From assembly GCA_946965045.2 (NCBI GenBank), contig OX337228.1:2790001-2854000 (forward strand): DNA of 64,000 bases. The letters run 5' to 3'. Source of the DNA: Epithemia pelagica. Lineage: Eukaryota; Bacillariophyta; Bacillariophyceae; Surirellales; Surirellaceae. The first letter of the stretch is position 1; the number at the start of each line of letters is the position of its first letter. Positions 1-9,975 of the stretch are shown one piece after another. The notes beneath the pieces were generated by a model, which was not told the origin of the DNA, did not search any database, and worked only from the letters and a program-made list of their open reading frames with translations. The position numbers were made by a program, and so were the translations under genes.

Positions 1-51
1 TGAGCCGTTGGGAATGCCTCCAGGAGGCGGTGCAAATGGATTTCCTTCCAT
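1..51 (-). CDS. Possible start of a gene running off the left edge
   Basis: On the minus strand an ATG at 51-49 in a good context (ACAATGG) opens a frame that stays open to the edge and reads MEGNPFAPPPGGIPNGS. Only 17 codons are visible, so no family can be named. The Gly/Pro-rich start resembles an ordinary N-terminus. It is equally possible that this is the 3' part of a plus-strand gene, because the opposite frame is also open here. Confidence 0.3.
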   Translation of the reverse strand, partial: MEGNPFAPPPGGIPNGS

Positions 52-649
52 TGTTACAAAACAAGACAATAAAAAGCTCTATTCCCGATTGATTCTAAAT
101 CTTTCCGAGTCAATCTTTTTCAAACCAAAGCTGTTCACCTCAGTGTTCACTTTTCACGGGCGTTGGCTGCGGCTACACAGTCCAAAGTCCAAAGTCCAAA
201 ATGACAAAATCCAAAAATCCGTCCGTTGGCCTCGACGGAGCAACGAGCGACAACCCATCTTTCCGAAATACGAAACCTTTCGAATCGTTCCCGCTCGCTT
301 TAGATGTCTCTCTTGCAAACAGAGCAGACTTTCCTACTCCTCTATCGGGAGTCGAGAATTGTATGAGAAACTATACCTCTCTAGAGAGCATCTGCGCTTC
401 GACAGTTAATGGACTTCCTGTATACAGAACCGAGAGACGAGAAAGGAACAAGCTCGACTTCGCTGGTTAGGTGAGGGCAGGAAACGATCTTGGTACTTCC
501 ATTCCTTTTCCCAGTCAAAACTTGAATCTAAACACTTTTGCGCCAATGTGGAAAACATTCCTCTAGAGTAGGTATCCGAATATTACGTGAAGGCGACTAG
601 ATTGCTATCAACCACAGAAACCTGAATAGTCAGCCTTTGAAATCCTCCG
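52..649. other. Intergenic stretch without a convincing gene
   Basis: Between the putative left-edge gene and the stop codon of VPS51 I see only short overlapping frames with no family pattern. The stretch includes a 7-bp tandem repeat (see 179-199). It should hold the 3' end of the VPS51 transcript and, if the left-edge call is right, the promoter of that gene. Confidence 0.4.
179..199. repeat. Tandem repeat AGTCCAA x3
   Basis: Three perfect head-to-tail copies of AGTCCAA, followed by related CCAAAA-rich sequence. No function is visible. Confidence 0.85.
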
Positions 650-3600
650 CTAGGTATGATCTTCCGCAATGACAAAAACAGAACCTGTCTTGTCGTCGGC
701 AACCGCAAGAGCCATAAAGTCTCGTAATAAGGCGAGGCTTTCGTGTTTGAGATTCTCATCATGCTCGCAGGTTTCATCGTCACACCTTTGTCCAACCGCT
801 TCCATCAAGTCGGACAACAAATTCGAAAGCGAGGTACACGCATTATTCCCCTGGACCGCGAAATCTTGGTCAATATAGTGCGGCAGCATGAGCTTTAAAA
901 ATTCCACATCGATTTGCAGTTGCTTAAAACCTGACCGGGAAAAGGCAAACAAGCGAACAGATTCCAATAGACCACGGAATGCCACCTTTAACATGAAAAA
1001 GATGAGAGCACTCCTCGAAAAGTCCATCTGCTCAGAAGGATGCAAATGAATACTCAATTTCTCCTTGAAAATACGCTCCACATCAATTTGAAGACTTGAT
1101 TTTAGACCAACGATCGAAGTACTGGACATGCCGACCATGCCATCGTCCAGTTCTGGAACGGGACCTGCTCGGCTTGGACCATCAAATATGTACGAGCATT
1201 CCATTGCGACAGCCTTGACAACTCCCAACGCCAAACATGTTGTCGCACGAGGCGAATCACAGGAATGATTTTCGTTGGACAAGCTTTCTAGACCCATGAC
1301 AAGAAGAGAGGCCGCTTCGGCGCCCTTTTGGGACGTGTAGAGAGCAAAGACACGCGACGCCGCAAGTCGGAACCGTAGCGTCACCTCATCGTCTTCGGAA
1401 GTTTTAGTTTCACCTAGTTCCCCTCCGGAAAACATGTGTCTCGCTCGTCGTTTGCCGGTACCCAAATGAGACGCCATGGATTGTTCTAAATTCTCACTCA
1501 AAGATCCTTGTGCCAATCGACACATTTCAGCAATCGCAATTATAAAGGCAATCTCCACCCCACCGCCGTCTTGTGGAACCCGTAACTCCAGACGCGCTGA
1601 TTTGATCAGCTCCATAATCGTTTCATTATCTTTCATTTCACTGCTTGCACCATACGCCATACCAAAACTTGTCGATGATTCAATGGGAGCCACAAAATTT
1701 TCATTAGTGGTTTCGTCCATTTCTTCCTCAATATCTTGAGCGACGTCTACCACCCACGCCTCTCCACCGGCCAGAACCTCGAGTGCGCTTGCAAGCCAGC
1801 TGGTGAATTCTTTTGTACTGTCTTGCACGGCCTCCTTGAGAACCGCGGAAATGTTTTCAGGATCTGCCTTGCCAGCCTCGTTGTTGTCGGTCCCGTCGCT
1901 CCGCGAGTTGGTTCCACTGGTACCTGCAAGGATACTGCGGATCGTATCATCGACCAACTGGAGGCAGTCCGACAGCGTAGTGCTCGCAACTGCACGCGCT
2001 CTGGCCACACTTTTTTTGTCGAGGGCCCCCATAGTTGTCATCGTAGAGGGCGACGATTGCTGTTCCACCAATTTGAGCGCAAAGGGAATCAAACAGTCCT
2101 TGGCGATCTTGACCCGCAGGTCATTGAATTTTTGGTGGACTCGTCGATTCACCATTGAATCGGATAACTGCATGGCTTCATCCACCAGCCCTTGAGTGAA
2201 ATCGTTATTGACACCCACTTCGGGTAAAGATAATCCTGCTGCCATTTCCCGTACAGCTTGGACCAGAAGCGTTAGGGCATTTGAGATTTCTTCTTCTCCA
2301 GTTGATACCTGATCATCGGCACTCGTGGATGCCAGTATGGTATCAGGTTCCAGCTTCTGCTCTTGCTCGTCGGTCGCCTCGTCTTGTATTGGGCCACTCT
2401 GTTCCATTAAAATGGATCGAATATGAGATAAAAAGGACGAAAACGACTCCGAAATGAACTCGGTTAAGAGATTCACCTGAAGATTATCTGAGAAACTCAT
2501 ACCGTACAGTGTCGCAACCTCCAGAATAGCATCCAAAAACTCGCGAGGTATAAAGACTGCTCCATCGGGTTGTCCATCGGAAATGGGAGTGGCGGGGGAA
2601 GCATCACCAGAAGGAGCTGCAAGGGGTGTCCTGGTTTCCATCAATGGTCCAGCAGATGGGTCCTCTCCCAAAAGAGCAAAACGCCGATCCTGCACTTGAA
2701 TGATGTGAGCATCCAAAATTCTATCGAGAGCTCTCGTAGCCGCACCCAATGCCATGGAAGGCAATTCATCCTTGTCCATGACAAAGTCCATATCAGACCG
2801 GATCGGTTGTTCGCCTTCCATTTCCTCTTTATTAGTAATATCGATTCCATCCTCGCCATCGTCCAAGAGAATATAGAGGGTTCCCACACATTCAAAAATT
2901 TCGGTCATTGTTTTCGGTGGTTGTGGAAGTTGGTCGTTGTCGCTCCTCTTATCCTGTGCCTGGTCATTTTCGTCAGCAAGTTCACTTTCATTCTTGACAA
3001 TGGCGTCGTAGCTCACATCGGTTCCGAGTCTTCCATTCCAGTGCAACAGTTGCTTCGTGAGCCATATCTTCATATTTTGTAAAATTTGGGTACAATCTGT
3101 TTCAATCGTTCGCAGAGATTCAAACCCTTTGGAATGTTGTCCCAAGATGGTTCGTGCCGAAATGTAACTACGAGTGGCTGTACGATATTTTCCTGCCGCA
3201 ATTTGGGCTTGTAAGGTTTGCGGTAACTTTAACAAGGCATCCAGTCGCGACAACAAACGCTTGACGCGTATTTTTTCTGCCACTTGATCGCGTAAACTTC
3301 CCAAGGTTTCTTCGGTATCCTTGGAAGCCAAATCCACGGATTGGATTCGCTCCGACAATTTCGCCAAGCCCGCTTCATTGGCATGGACATTCACACCAAT
3401 CGATCGAATCGCATCGGTAGCATCAATGAAGCGTGAATAATTCTCATAAACCAACGCTTGCATGGTAGAATCCAACGTACGAATCTGCAACGACAAGCGT
3501 TCCTCCACGTCCAATAGATTGTGAACGGATGAGTGAAGGACGTGCCGCTGTGTGTGTGCCAATGCATCAAAGTCTGGAGAATCTATATCGTCTTTTCCAG

Positions 3601-3850
3601 ACTTTTGAAGACGGCCAGTGCCATGACGAAGCTGTGACGGATCCATGTCGTCATCATCATCGTCGTCGTCTTGTTCCGCAATGGATTCTTCTGCGGGTCG
3701 AGCAGCCGCCACTGCCGATTTCCCATAAAAGTTTTCCAACAATTTTTTGCGGACCAAGGATTCTCGATCCGTGGTTGAGTCATTTAAAGTGAGATAATCG
3801 TCGTCCGAAGACGAGGATGAATCATCCACCGGCACGTCATTTTCATCCAT
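650..3850 (-). CDS. VPS51: VPS51, GARP/EARP vesicle tethering complex subunit
   Basis: Single-exon gene of 1,066 codons. After an acidic/Ser-rich start comes RKKLLENFYG, then the conserved Vps51/EXO84/COG1-type N-terminal block with LSLQIRTLDSTMQ, ALVYENYSRF and a following heptad-rich helical segment. In yeast and animals VPS51 belongs to the GARP complex, which tethers endosome-derived vesicles at the trans-Golgi network. The protein is longer than human VPS51 (about 780 residues), mostly through acidic and low-complexity inserts. The frame is open up to 3940, but its first codon there is GTG; the first ATG is at 3850 (MDENDVPV), so I use that. The start codons of VPS51 and ICMT are 169 bp apart on opposite strands. 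Confidence 0.85.
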   Translation of the reverse strand: MDENDVPVDDSSSSSDDDYLTLNDSTTDRESLVRKKLLENFYGKSAVAAARPAEESIAEQDDDDDDDDMDPSQLRHGTGRLQKSGKDDIDSPDFDALAHTQRHVLHSSVHNLLDVEERLSLQIRTLDSTMQALVYENYSRFIDATDAIRSIGVNVHANEAGLAKLSERIQSVDLASKDTEETLGSLRDQVAEKIRVKRLLSRLDALLKLPQTLQAQIAAGKYRTATRSYISARTILGQHSKGFESLRTIETDCTQILQNMKIWLTKQLLHWNGRLGTDVSYDAIVKNESELADENDQAQDKRSDNDQLPQPPKTMTEIFECVGTLYILLDDGEDGIDITNKEEMEGEQPIRSDMDFVMDKDELPSMALGAATRALDRILDAHIIQVQDRRFALLGEDPSAGPLMETRTPLAAPSGDASPATPISDGQPDGAVFIPREFLDAILEVATLYGMSFSDNLQVNLLTEFISESFSSFLSHIRSILMEQSGPIQDEATDEQEQKLEPDTILASTSADDQVSTGEEEISNALTLLVQAVREMAAGLSLPEVGVNNDFTQGLVDEAMQLSDSMVNRRVHQKFNDLRVKIAKDCLIPFALKLVEQQSSPSTMTTMGALDKKSVARARAVASTTLSDCLQLVDDTIRSILAGTSGTNSRSDGTDNNEAGKADPENISAVLKEAVQDSTKEFTSWLASALEVLAGGEAWVVDVAQDIEEEMDETTNENFVAPIESSTSFGMAYGASSEMKDNETIMELIKSARLELRVPQDGGGVEIAFIIAIAEMCRLAQGSLSENLEQSMASHLGTGKRRARHMFSGGELGETKTSEDDEVTLRFRLAASRVFALYTSQKGAEAASLLVMGLESLSNENHSCDSPRATTCLALGVVKAVAMECSYIFDGPSRAGPVPELDDGMVGMSSTSIVGLKSSLQIDVERIFKEKLSIHLHPSEQMDFSRSALIFFMLKVAFRGLLESVRLFAFSRSGFKQLQIDVEFLKLMLPHYIDQDFAVQGNNACTSLSNLLSDLMEAVGQRCDDETCEHDENLKHESLALLRDFMALAVADDKTGSVFVIAEDHT

Positions 3851-4019
3851 GGTGAAACGGGAAAACTCTACCTGCAAAAAGTTTGCGAGAGTGAGCCAAC
3901 CATGATCCAGTCGCGATCCAATCGCTTTATCTTTCGCCACTTTTCTTCATTTTTGTTTGTGTCGATTGCTATTGTCGTTGGTATTACAGATCCCAGGATT
4001 TGCTTCTTTGTATTACACC

Positions 4020-5016
4020 ATGGCACTTCAAGCATTGCTACAGAAACTTCTTGGTCGAGTTCAGTCGAAACTCGAGTTTAAGGACTGGAAGAATTTCCCC
4101 CAGTTTGCGACAAAGAAAGTACGTCCATGGTAGCCACGATGACCGAACATTTATCGGTTGGAACGTCCATGGTAGCCACGATGACCGAACATTTATCGGT
4201 TGGGCAAACTCAACGAAAGCTTCTCTCTTTCTTTCGTGGTGTTTCTGTAAGGGGCTTGGCCGCGTGGCACTTTTGGCTGTGTTGTTAAGTGTTGTTGGTA
4301 CGGTTCATATTTTGGTGGGTTTGCTTCTTTTGACACATCTGTATCACTGGCCACAACATGGTAGCATTGATAGGCAGACGACTGCGAGGACTGTAATGGG
4401 ATTGCAATGGTGCGCCTACATGACATGTGTCTGTGTGTTTCATTTGCTGGAGTTTTTCGTTACGGCCATTTGGAACCCTTCCATGGTGGATGCCGATTCC
4501 TTTCTGGTCAATCATTCACTCTCGTACACAGCTGCCTTTCTCGTATCTTGGATTGAGTTTTGGTTGCGGTTTGCCTTTGCTCCTACCTGGAATTGGGCTT
4601 GGATGTCCTTGTTTGGATTGGCCTTGGCCTTGGTGGCCCAAACGATTCGTTCCAGCGCCATGGCGACGGCAGGCGAATCCTTCAACCATATTATTCAGAC
4701 GCACAAAAAAGAGAATCATGTGTTGATCACGCATGGGATTTATCGAGTTTTTCGACATCCGTCCTATGTCGGATTTTTCTATTGGTCCATTAGCTTGCAA
4801 TTGGTGTTGGGAAACCTCGTCAATACCGCTGTCTTTACCGTGGCATCGTGGACCTTCTTTTCCCGACGAATCCCCTATGAGGAAGAAAGCCTCTGTCAAC
4901 ACTTTCCGGACGAGTATCCAGCCTATGTTGCGAAAACGTGGATGGGAATACCATTTCTCCAATCCACCGCCGTGGTGGTACCAAATAACCGCACGAACCA
5001 AGAAAAGCAAGACTAA
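4020..5016 (+). CDS. ICMT: Protein-S-isoprenylcysteine O-methyltransferase (ICMT/Ste14)
   Basis: Two exons, 4020-4118 and 4252-5016, give 287 residues, close to the usual length of the family. The intron 4119-4251 opens with GTACGT and closes with a pyrimidine-rich ...TGTAAG; splicing joins ...QFATKK to GLGRVALLAVLL in phase. The enzyme methylates the C-terminal prenylcysteine of CaaX proteins in the ER membrane. Visible marks are several hydrophobic segments and the C-terminal SAM-binding signature: HVLITHGIYRVFRHPSYVGF, then RIPYEEESLCQHFPDEY. Unspliced, the frame is open from a TTG at 4000 but lacks a usable ATG, which favours the spliced model. The intron contains a 42-bp tandem duplication. 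The gene faces VPS51 head to head and ends 150 bp before the stop of CSN7. Confidence 0.88.
4121..4203. repeat. 42-bp direct tandem duplication inside the ICMT intron
   Basis: Copy 1 is 4121-4162; copy 2 is 4163-4203 and matches at all 41 of its bases. The unit starts ACGTCCATGG and ends TTATCGGTTGG. Both copies sit wholly inside the proposed intron 4119-4251, directly after the GT donor. The unit is 14 codons long, so duplication would not have changed the reading frame even if retained. Confidence 0.95.
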
Positions 5017-5166
5017 GAGGAAGGAAAAAAAGGTTTCAAGCTAGACTGGACACATTCAGTTTGATTGGGAGTGCCACGACAAAGTCTCAGTATGATCAAG
5101 AGTCCAAACAAGGGATACCAATGGATTCTCATCTCCTCTTTGTTTTCTTCTTTTCCCAATCCACGC

Positions 5167-6195
5167 TTAATAGCGTCCAAATCCCGCCGTGGGATCTGCG
5201 GCAGCCGTCGCGGCACGTCCTCGCTTTTGGCGCCGCGTATTACTATTTGTATTGCTGCCGCCGGCTTCCACCCCAAAGGCGGCAACAGCTCCCGAAGCCG
5301 AAGCATTTCCCACAACTCCTCCAGCACTATTGACCGTAAACAAGGAGGAAGTATTGGACGATGCTTCATTTTTGCGGCGGCGTTCTTCGGCCTGTTGCGC
5401 AAAGGCGGTCATGGCTTGCAATTCGTGAGAGGCTTGTTGTTTCTGAGTAGTTAAACTAGACGTGGCACCTTGAATGGAAGTCTGAATGTTTCGAATCTGT
5501 TCCATTAGTTGTGGAACGGCAGACTTGGGGGGCACATCGCGAGGACGAATGGGGTGTCGCGGACTCAATTGGAGGGATCTGCTGCGTTGACAAAGTTTGC
5601 CATGAATTACATTCATGTACAAACAAGAAATCAAAATATCTTCTACTTGTGACGGTGATTCTTGATTGGATGATAACTCCAATGCTTGTTCAAACTCCGT
5701 ATAGGGAATCATGGCCAAGGAAGGAATCAAATTTGTGGCTTGTCGTCCACCATTCGTGGAAGAGGTTTGGCTGTGAGAAAATCCACGTTCACAGGCATGC
5801 TGAACGACCGACAGTACAGTGAGTTGACGCAACTTGGCAAGTTGCGTCTCGGTCAGATCCAGATAGATCTTTGGCTGTGTGCGGTACTCCTTCAAGGTGC
5901 CGTAGGAAAACAAATCGAGAGAATTTAATATCTTGCTTGTTTCGTCCGTGGGAGTGCCAGTGGCAGCGGGATTGTTGTTGTTCTTGTAAGGCTCTAGTAT
6001 CGTACATGTTTGAAGAAGCATTGCCTTGATTTGATCGTAACCCCAAAAGATGGTTGGTTCCGACAATACTTTGATGACAATGGATCGAATCGTCGCAACA
6101 TCCGATGCCTTGCAATCCTCAATGGCTCGCGCAAATGCCACAAATGTAGCCGCGGATTCTTCCGTCGGGTGATTCTCACTCTCCCACCATGTCAT
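5167..6195 (-). CDS. CSN7: COP9 signalosome subunit 7 (PCI domain)
   Basis: Single exon of 342 residues from the ATG at 6195 (MTWWESENHP). The open frame goes up to 6312, but the upstream part looks like leader. The PCI region carries LDLFSYGTLKEY, a near-signature string for CSN7, followed by LTETQLAKLRQLTVLSVVQ and a winged-helix stretch ending in VEDILISCLYMNVIHGKL. The C-terminus is a coiled-coil region (ATSSLTTQKQQASHELQAM) and a Gly/Ala/Arg-rich tail. CSN7 is a scaffold subunit of the complex that removes Nedd8 from cullins. The gene is convergent with ICMT and divergent from the EXECUTER-like gene, 571 bp away. Confidence 0.85.
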   Translation of the reverse strand: MTWWESENHPTEESAATFVAFARAIEDCKASDVATIRSIVIKVLSEPTIFWGYDQIKAMLLQTCTILEPYKNNNNPAATGTPTDETSKILNSLDLFSYGTLKEYRTQPKIYLDLTETQLAKLRQLTVLSVVQHACERGFSHSQTSSTNGGRQATNLIPSLAMIPYTEFEQALELSSNQESPSQVEDILISCLYMNVIHGKLCQRSRSLQLSPRHPIRPRDVPPKSAVPQLMEQIRNIQTSIQGATSSLTTQKQQASHELQAMTAFAQQAEERRRKNEASSNTSSLFTVNSAGGVVGNASASGAVAAFGVEAGGSNTNSNTRRQKRGRAATAAADPTAGFGRY

Positions 6196-6766
6196 TTTAT
6201 TATTGTGTGACCGTATCAATCTCCAAACGTCGACTCTTTGGCAGCGCTGCGCGTTTCTTCCTTTTATGGTCAAGAGACGGAGGGAGAAATTGATTCCAGA
6301 AATCGAAGACACATAGATTTTATGCAGAAATTTAAAATTTAAAGTTTTGAGGTCGCACTGAATGATCGTCGGAGTCGCACTTCTGTGGTTCTCGCCTGCT
6401 TCCGGATCTGTTCCGGATTTCTGGGGGACTGCGACTGCGACCTGTCAACGTCAACTGGATGTCGGCAAAAAAGAATTCTGTCAGAACAAGAACGACGGGC
6501 GATCCTGCTGATTGCCTTGTCTGTATCCACGATCCTCAGACAACGAAAAAGGAAAGTAAGTACACTGTTGTGCTCTCCAAATCCAATGATGCGACTCTCT
6601 CTGCTTGAATTCTCGTGACCAGGGACCAGAACCGTGAACACGTCGTCTGTGCTGTCTGGCTTCTGGTTCGGTTTGTTCTCAATCTTTGCTGTGTCTCGTT
6701 TAGGACTTTTAGTTTCGTGACAAAGGCTTTGTACCAAACACTATCCTTCAGCCATCAGCCACGACA

Positions 6767-8272
6767 ATGATGAAGAACCAACTGTATCTAGTTGTTTTGA
6801 GGCTTCTTGGCTGTCTCAGTGCCTTGTCCTCCAGCATGAATATGCCAATGGCCTTTGTCCGTGTTGTACCATTTCGACGGTCGTCCTCGTTCCCCTCCTC
6901 ACAATGGCCGACCGTACAACTGGATCTCGAAGTATCCAGTAACAGTGGCGGTGCCTTGTTTGAAGATGAGAAACATCATCACGGAGAAAAGGACGTGGGA
7001 GAATTTGCTCCCTTGTCATCGGATTGGTCCGTGTCGTCGTCATCATCATCATTTACCTACAGTAAGAGTGAACGATTTGCTACGGGCAATGAGTTAATTC
7101 ATCTACGAGCGAAGCTGGACGAAATGCGACAAAACTTGCAATGGGCATTGTCGTCGTCGTCCTCCTCCTCGGGTACGAACGAAAACGACATTGAGTCCAT
7201 GAAAAAGGCTATTCAACGTGAACAGGACAAGGACCCCGATCTTGTCTATCGTAAATCCATGCAGGAAATCATCCATGCCAAAGCATCGCATCGTCTTTCG
7301 GAGGACGAAAAATTACAACGTATACAAACGTGGAAAAAGGAGGCTGCGGAAGCACGAAAATGGATTGAACGCTTCCATCTCGACGGACTTTGGTTGGGCG
7401 AGTAAGTAGCAAGGATGGAGAACGGACGGTCCAAATTTCATTTCTGTTCTTCTCAAAATGCGTGTCTTGACTTTGTTGTTGTTTGTCGGGACAGTTATGG
7501 TGAAGGCAAAGGACTCCAACTTGTCAATGTCACATATTCGGGCGATACATTGGTCGCGACCAAGGTAACAGGAGACATGAATATCCCTCGAGGAAAGGTC
7601 TCCTTTACCGCAGAATTGTCTCCGACCAACTTTTCGTCATTGGAGCCACTCACGGTCCCTTTGGAGGAGGACAACGACAAGCAAGTTCCTACGATCGACA
7701 ACAACAACAATGACAAGAATGAGGTGACAGAAACGAGAACTGCAAAAACTCCCAGACAACTCTGGCGATATCCCGGCAAGGGTCAAATCGCCGAGCCTGG
7801 ATATTCGAACAACAAGTTTGTGGATGGACAATTGGTCATGTTGAACCAAGGACAATTCAGTTTTATTTGGGTCCCCAACACTCATTTTGTACTCTTCAGT
7901 CGACCGACACCGGAACAAACGATACAGCTCCTTCGTGATACACTGGCACGAGAAGATGAGCTGGAGAATATGCGTCGTCACGTCGCAACTTGCTTTGAAA
8001 TTGATTTGACGGAATCTTGGGCACGGTTCCATGCCCAACAAGCGGAACCACCCGAACCCATTCGTCGTATTTCGCTACTCAGTGACCTTGAAAAACTACA
8101 AAAAACTCCCTTCAATAATGAGGCACCTTCGATGGAAGGTCAAACCCAACACGACCATAACGACAAAGAGAATGATGAAATGAGTGGCAATCGCAACTTT
8201 TGGCACTTGTCCAAATGGCGCGCCTGCATTGACCGGCTTCTGGGTGGCAATTCGGACCAGAAACGCCCTTGA
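6767..8272 (+). CDS. EXECUTER/FBXO31-like domain protein, probably plastid-targeted
   Basis: Two exons, 6767-7401 and 7495-8272 (GTAAGT...ACAG intron of 93 bp), give 470 residues. The join reads GLWLGDYGEGKGLQLVNV, then TLVATKVTGDMNIPRGKVSF, the pattern shared by the C-terminal domain of FBXO31 and of plant EXECUTER proteins (a Gly-Thr/Asp-Tyr-Gly strand followed by KITGDPNVPAG-like). I see no F-box. A helical, charged region precedes it. The N-terminus has a hydrophobic signal (LYLVVLRLLGCLSALSSS) and then NMPMA|FVRVVPFRRSS, which fits a diatom plastid bipartite presequence with Phe at +1. In plants EXECUTER1/2 transmit singlet-oxygen signals from the plastid; that role here is inference from the domain and the targeting signal. 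Confidence 0.65.
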
Positions 8273-8807
8273 ACCTTGTGGCTCTGTGACGCAAATCCTG
8301 CTCGTTTTTACCATTTACCACCATCTGTAAGGTTAATGACCTTTTTGATAGATCCAAGCCAGAATGGTGTACGATTCCGATATGCTTAGGAGGACGACGG
8401 CACGCTAGCTAGGGAGTAGACTCAAGAGATTTTAATAGTTTTCAAAATAAGGTTAAGGACTCCGCTTTCGATCCTACTTTGATTGAAGATCACCATAAAC
8501 GAACTAGACGACCATGAGCCGATCAATGACTATATCAATTACCTGGATACGCGAGGCATATTTCAAGGAGGCAATGTGGTTGACGCCTGTTGACTTTGCT
8601 ACGGATTCGACGACGTGACTTTCTGTGCACATGGGTGACAAAAGAGCAATCATCTTTGTCGTTTCTGATTGGCTGATAAAGAGCAACGCAAAGTTTTGGA
8701 CAAAGCTCCTGTACCACGGTCAACGATATCAACGGAGAGGTACACATGCTCAGAGCATCTCTCTATGCATCAGGTACCTGTACGACAGATGCCTGTTGTT
8801 GATAGAT
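8273..8807. other. Convergent spacer containing a CTF18-derived relic
   Basis: The spacer lies between the stop of the EXECUTER-like gene and the stop of the TraB gene. Apart from the broken CTF18 copy at 8476-8604 I see no gene. Frames open here on the plus strand run into the TraB coding region and look like shadows. Confidence 0.5.
8476..8604 (+). pseudogene. Truncated, decayed copy of the CTF18 5' end
   Basis: This stretch aligns base by base with the CTF18 start region (about 9963-10112): GATCACCAT followed by the D/E-rich first codons, ATCAATGA(C/T)TATATC, then GAGGCATATTTC and AGGCAATG. The start codon is ATA (8495-8497) instead of ATG, a block of about 26 bp is missing in the middle, and the frame then meets TGA at about 8591. 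By eye roughly three quarters of aligned positions agree. It lies in the same orientation as CTF18, with the TraB gene between them. Similarity is not obvious beyond these limits. Confidence 0.75.
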
Positions 8808-9909
8808 CTAGCCTATCCTCTTTCTCTCTTCCAGTATTCGACTCCATTCTCGCTCAATACCGTCCATATGAGCGAGACCCACTACAGCCACTACTTTTCT
8901 GTCTCGGCTACACTGGCAATGTAGCTGCTGTGACATGTGCACATCACGTTTGCGCAACAAGACATTGTGCGTGTCTGGAAATGCCCTCTGCATCCAATCG
9001 GTGATCTCGTGTGCATACTCTCGATTTTTCATCTCTTCCACGCGATTACTGATAGTCTCGGCCATATTATTCTGACTACCATTACCTGCCATTGCAAAAG
9101 ACTTGGAGAACATTTTTTGTAAGGAATTGGGAACGGGGGTCATCATACCGCGCATTAAATTGGAGAAACTGAATGTTGCGCCCAATTCACGAAGCGTGTC
9201 GTTTCCATCACGATCTCCATAAACCAATCTGGCCTTGACGCGCTCTCCCGATTGAATCGCCGACAACATATCAATCCCAGGGACGAAACCGTAGCGTTTG
9301 AGCATTTGGTAAAATCGTCGAATATACTCGCCGATCTGTTCCTGTTGCCCTCCAGCAGCTCCCATGACTAGAGGCATGTGCTTTAAAAAGGAAAATTGTT
9401 CGTCCATGGAATCTTGGTTCTCCTGAATCAACCGAGTCGCTCGGGCAGGATCGAGTTCGATAAACACTGTTTGTGGTTTGACCATATCAATCAATTGTGA
9501 CACTTCATCCGCAGAGGATTGACTCACATGAGCTGTGCCAATCAAATAGATTTCATTGTCTGTATCATCGGATCGTAGTAAGCTCACAGTAGAAGACACT
9601 TGTGTCACTAGACTACGGAAGAATACTGAGGCGGTCTCACGCCCATGTCGAACGAACGAGGAAAGCCCTCCGTTGCGAGTATAAGAGAAAAGACGGTGAT
9701 CAATTCCCATAGAGCAATTCTAAATTTTCTAGAACAGGATTTCATGACATCCATAGACACGAAAAAGGTACGTACCCCATCATTCGTGTCTTGAGGAGTC
9801 CCGCTGCAGCCCGCCTTTTGGTTCGCGTAGAAGCTGCGCGCGCTCGCAGCATTTTGCTTCCGATTGGCGGGAAAATAGGAAGGCCGACGACGAGTTTCAT
9901 GTCCATCAT
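8808..9909 (-). CDS. TraB-domain protein (TRABD-like), possibly mitochondrial
   Basis: Main exon 8808-9719 carries the TraB pattern: EIYLIGTAHVSQSSADEV near the start, TVFIELDPARATRLI, and a C-terminal KVVAVVGLAHMDGIEREW. TraB/PrgY-type proteins are predicted membrane-associated hydrolase-like proteins; eukaryotic members have been linked to mitochondria. An upstream exon 9772-9909 joins in phase through a GT...TAG intron of only 52 bp (9720-9771) and supplies MMDMKLVVGLPIFPP and an Arg-rich segment that looks like a mitochondrial presequence; total 349 residues. Without that exon the gene would start at ATG 9710 (MGIDHRLF, 300 residues). The spliced model leaves only 66 bp to the CTF18 start codon. 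Confidence 0.72.
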
Positions 9910-9975
9910 GTCGAAGTGTGGCAACAGGGAACTGGGCACGAAAATAAAAGAGAGGAACTATACTTGACGATCACC

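Noticed and set aside
8-409. Plus-strand frame of 133 codons at the left edge
   Set aside because: No family character after the first residues, starts at the edge, and a better minus-strand start exists at 51.
1736-2195. Plus-strand frames of 130-140 codons opposite VPS51
   Set aside because: Mirror frames of a conserved gene; no conserved motif.
4000-4119. Upstream, unspliced reading of ICMT with a duplicated peptide (VHGSHDDRTFIGWN twice)
   Set aside because: Starts with TTG, lacks an ATG, and a clean intron with GTACGT donor gives a normal-length ICMT.
8669-9004. Plus-strand frame of 111 codons overlapping the TraB gene end
   Set aside because: Second half is antisense to conserved TraB sequence; first half matches nothing I know.
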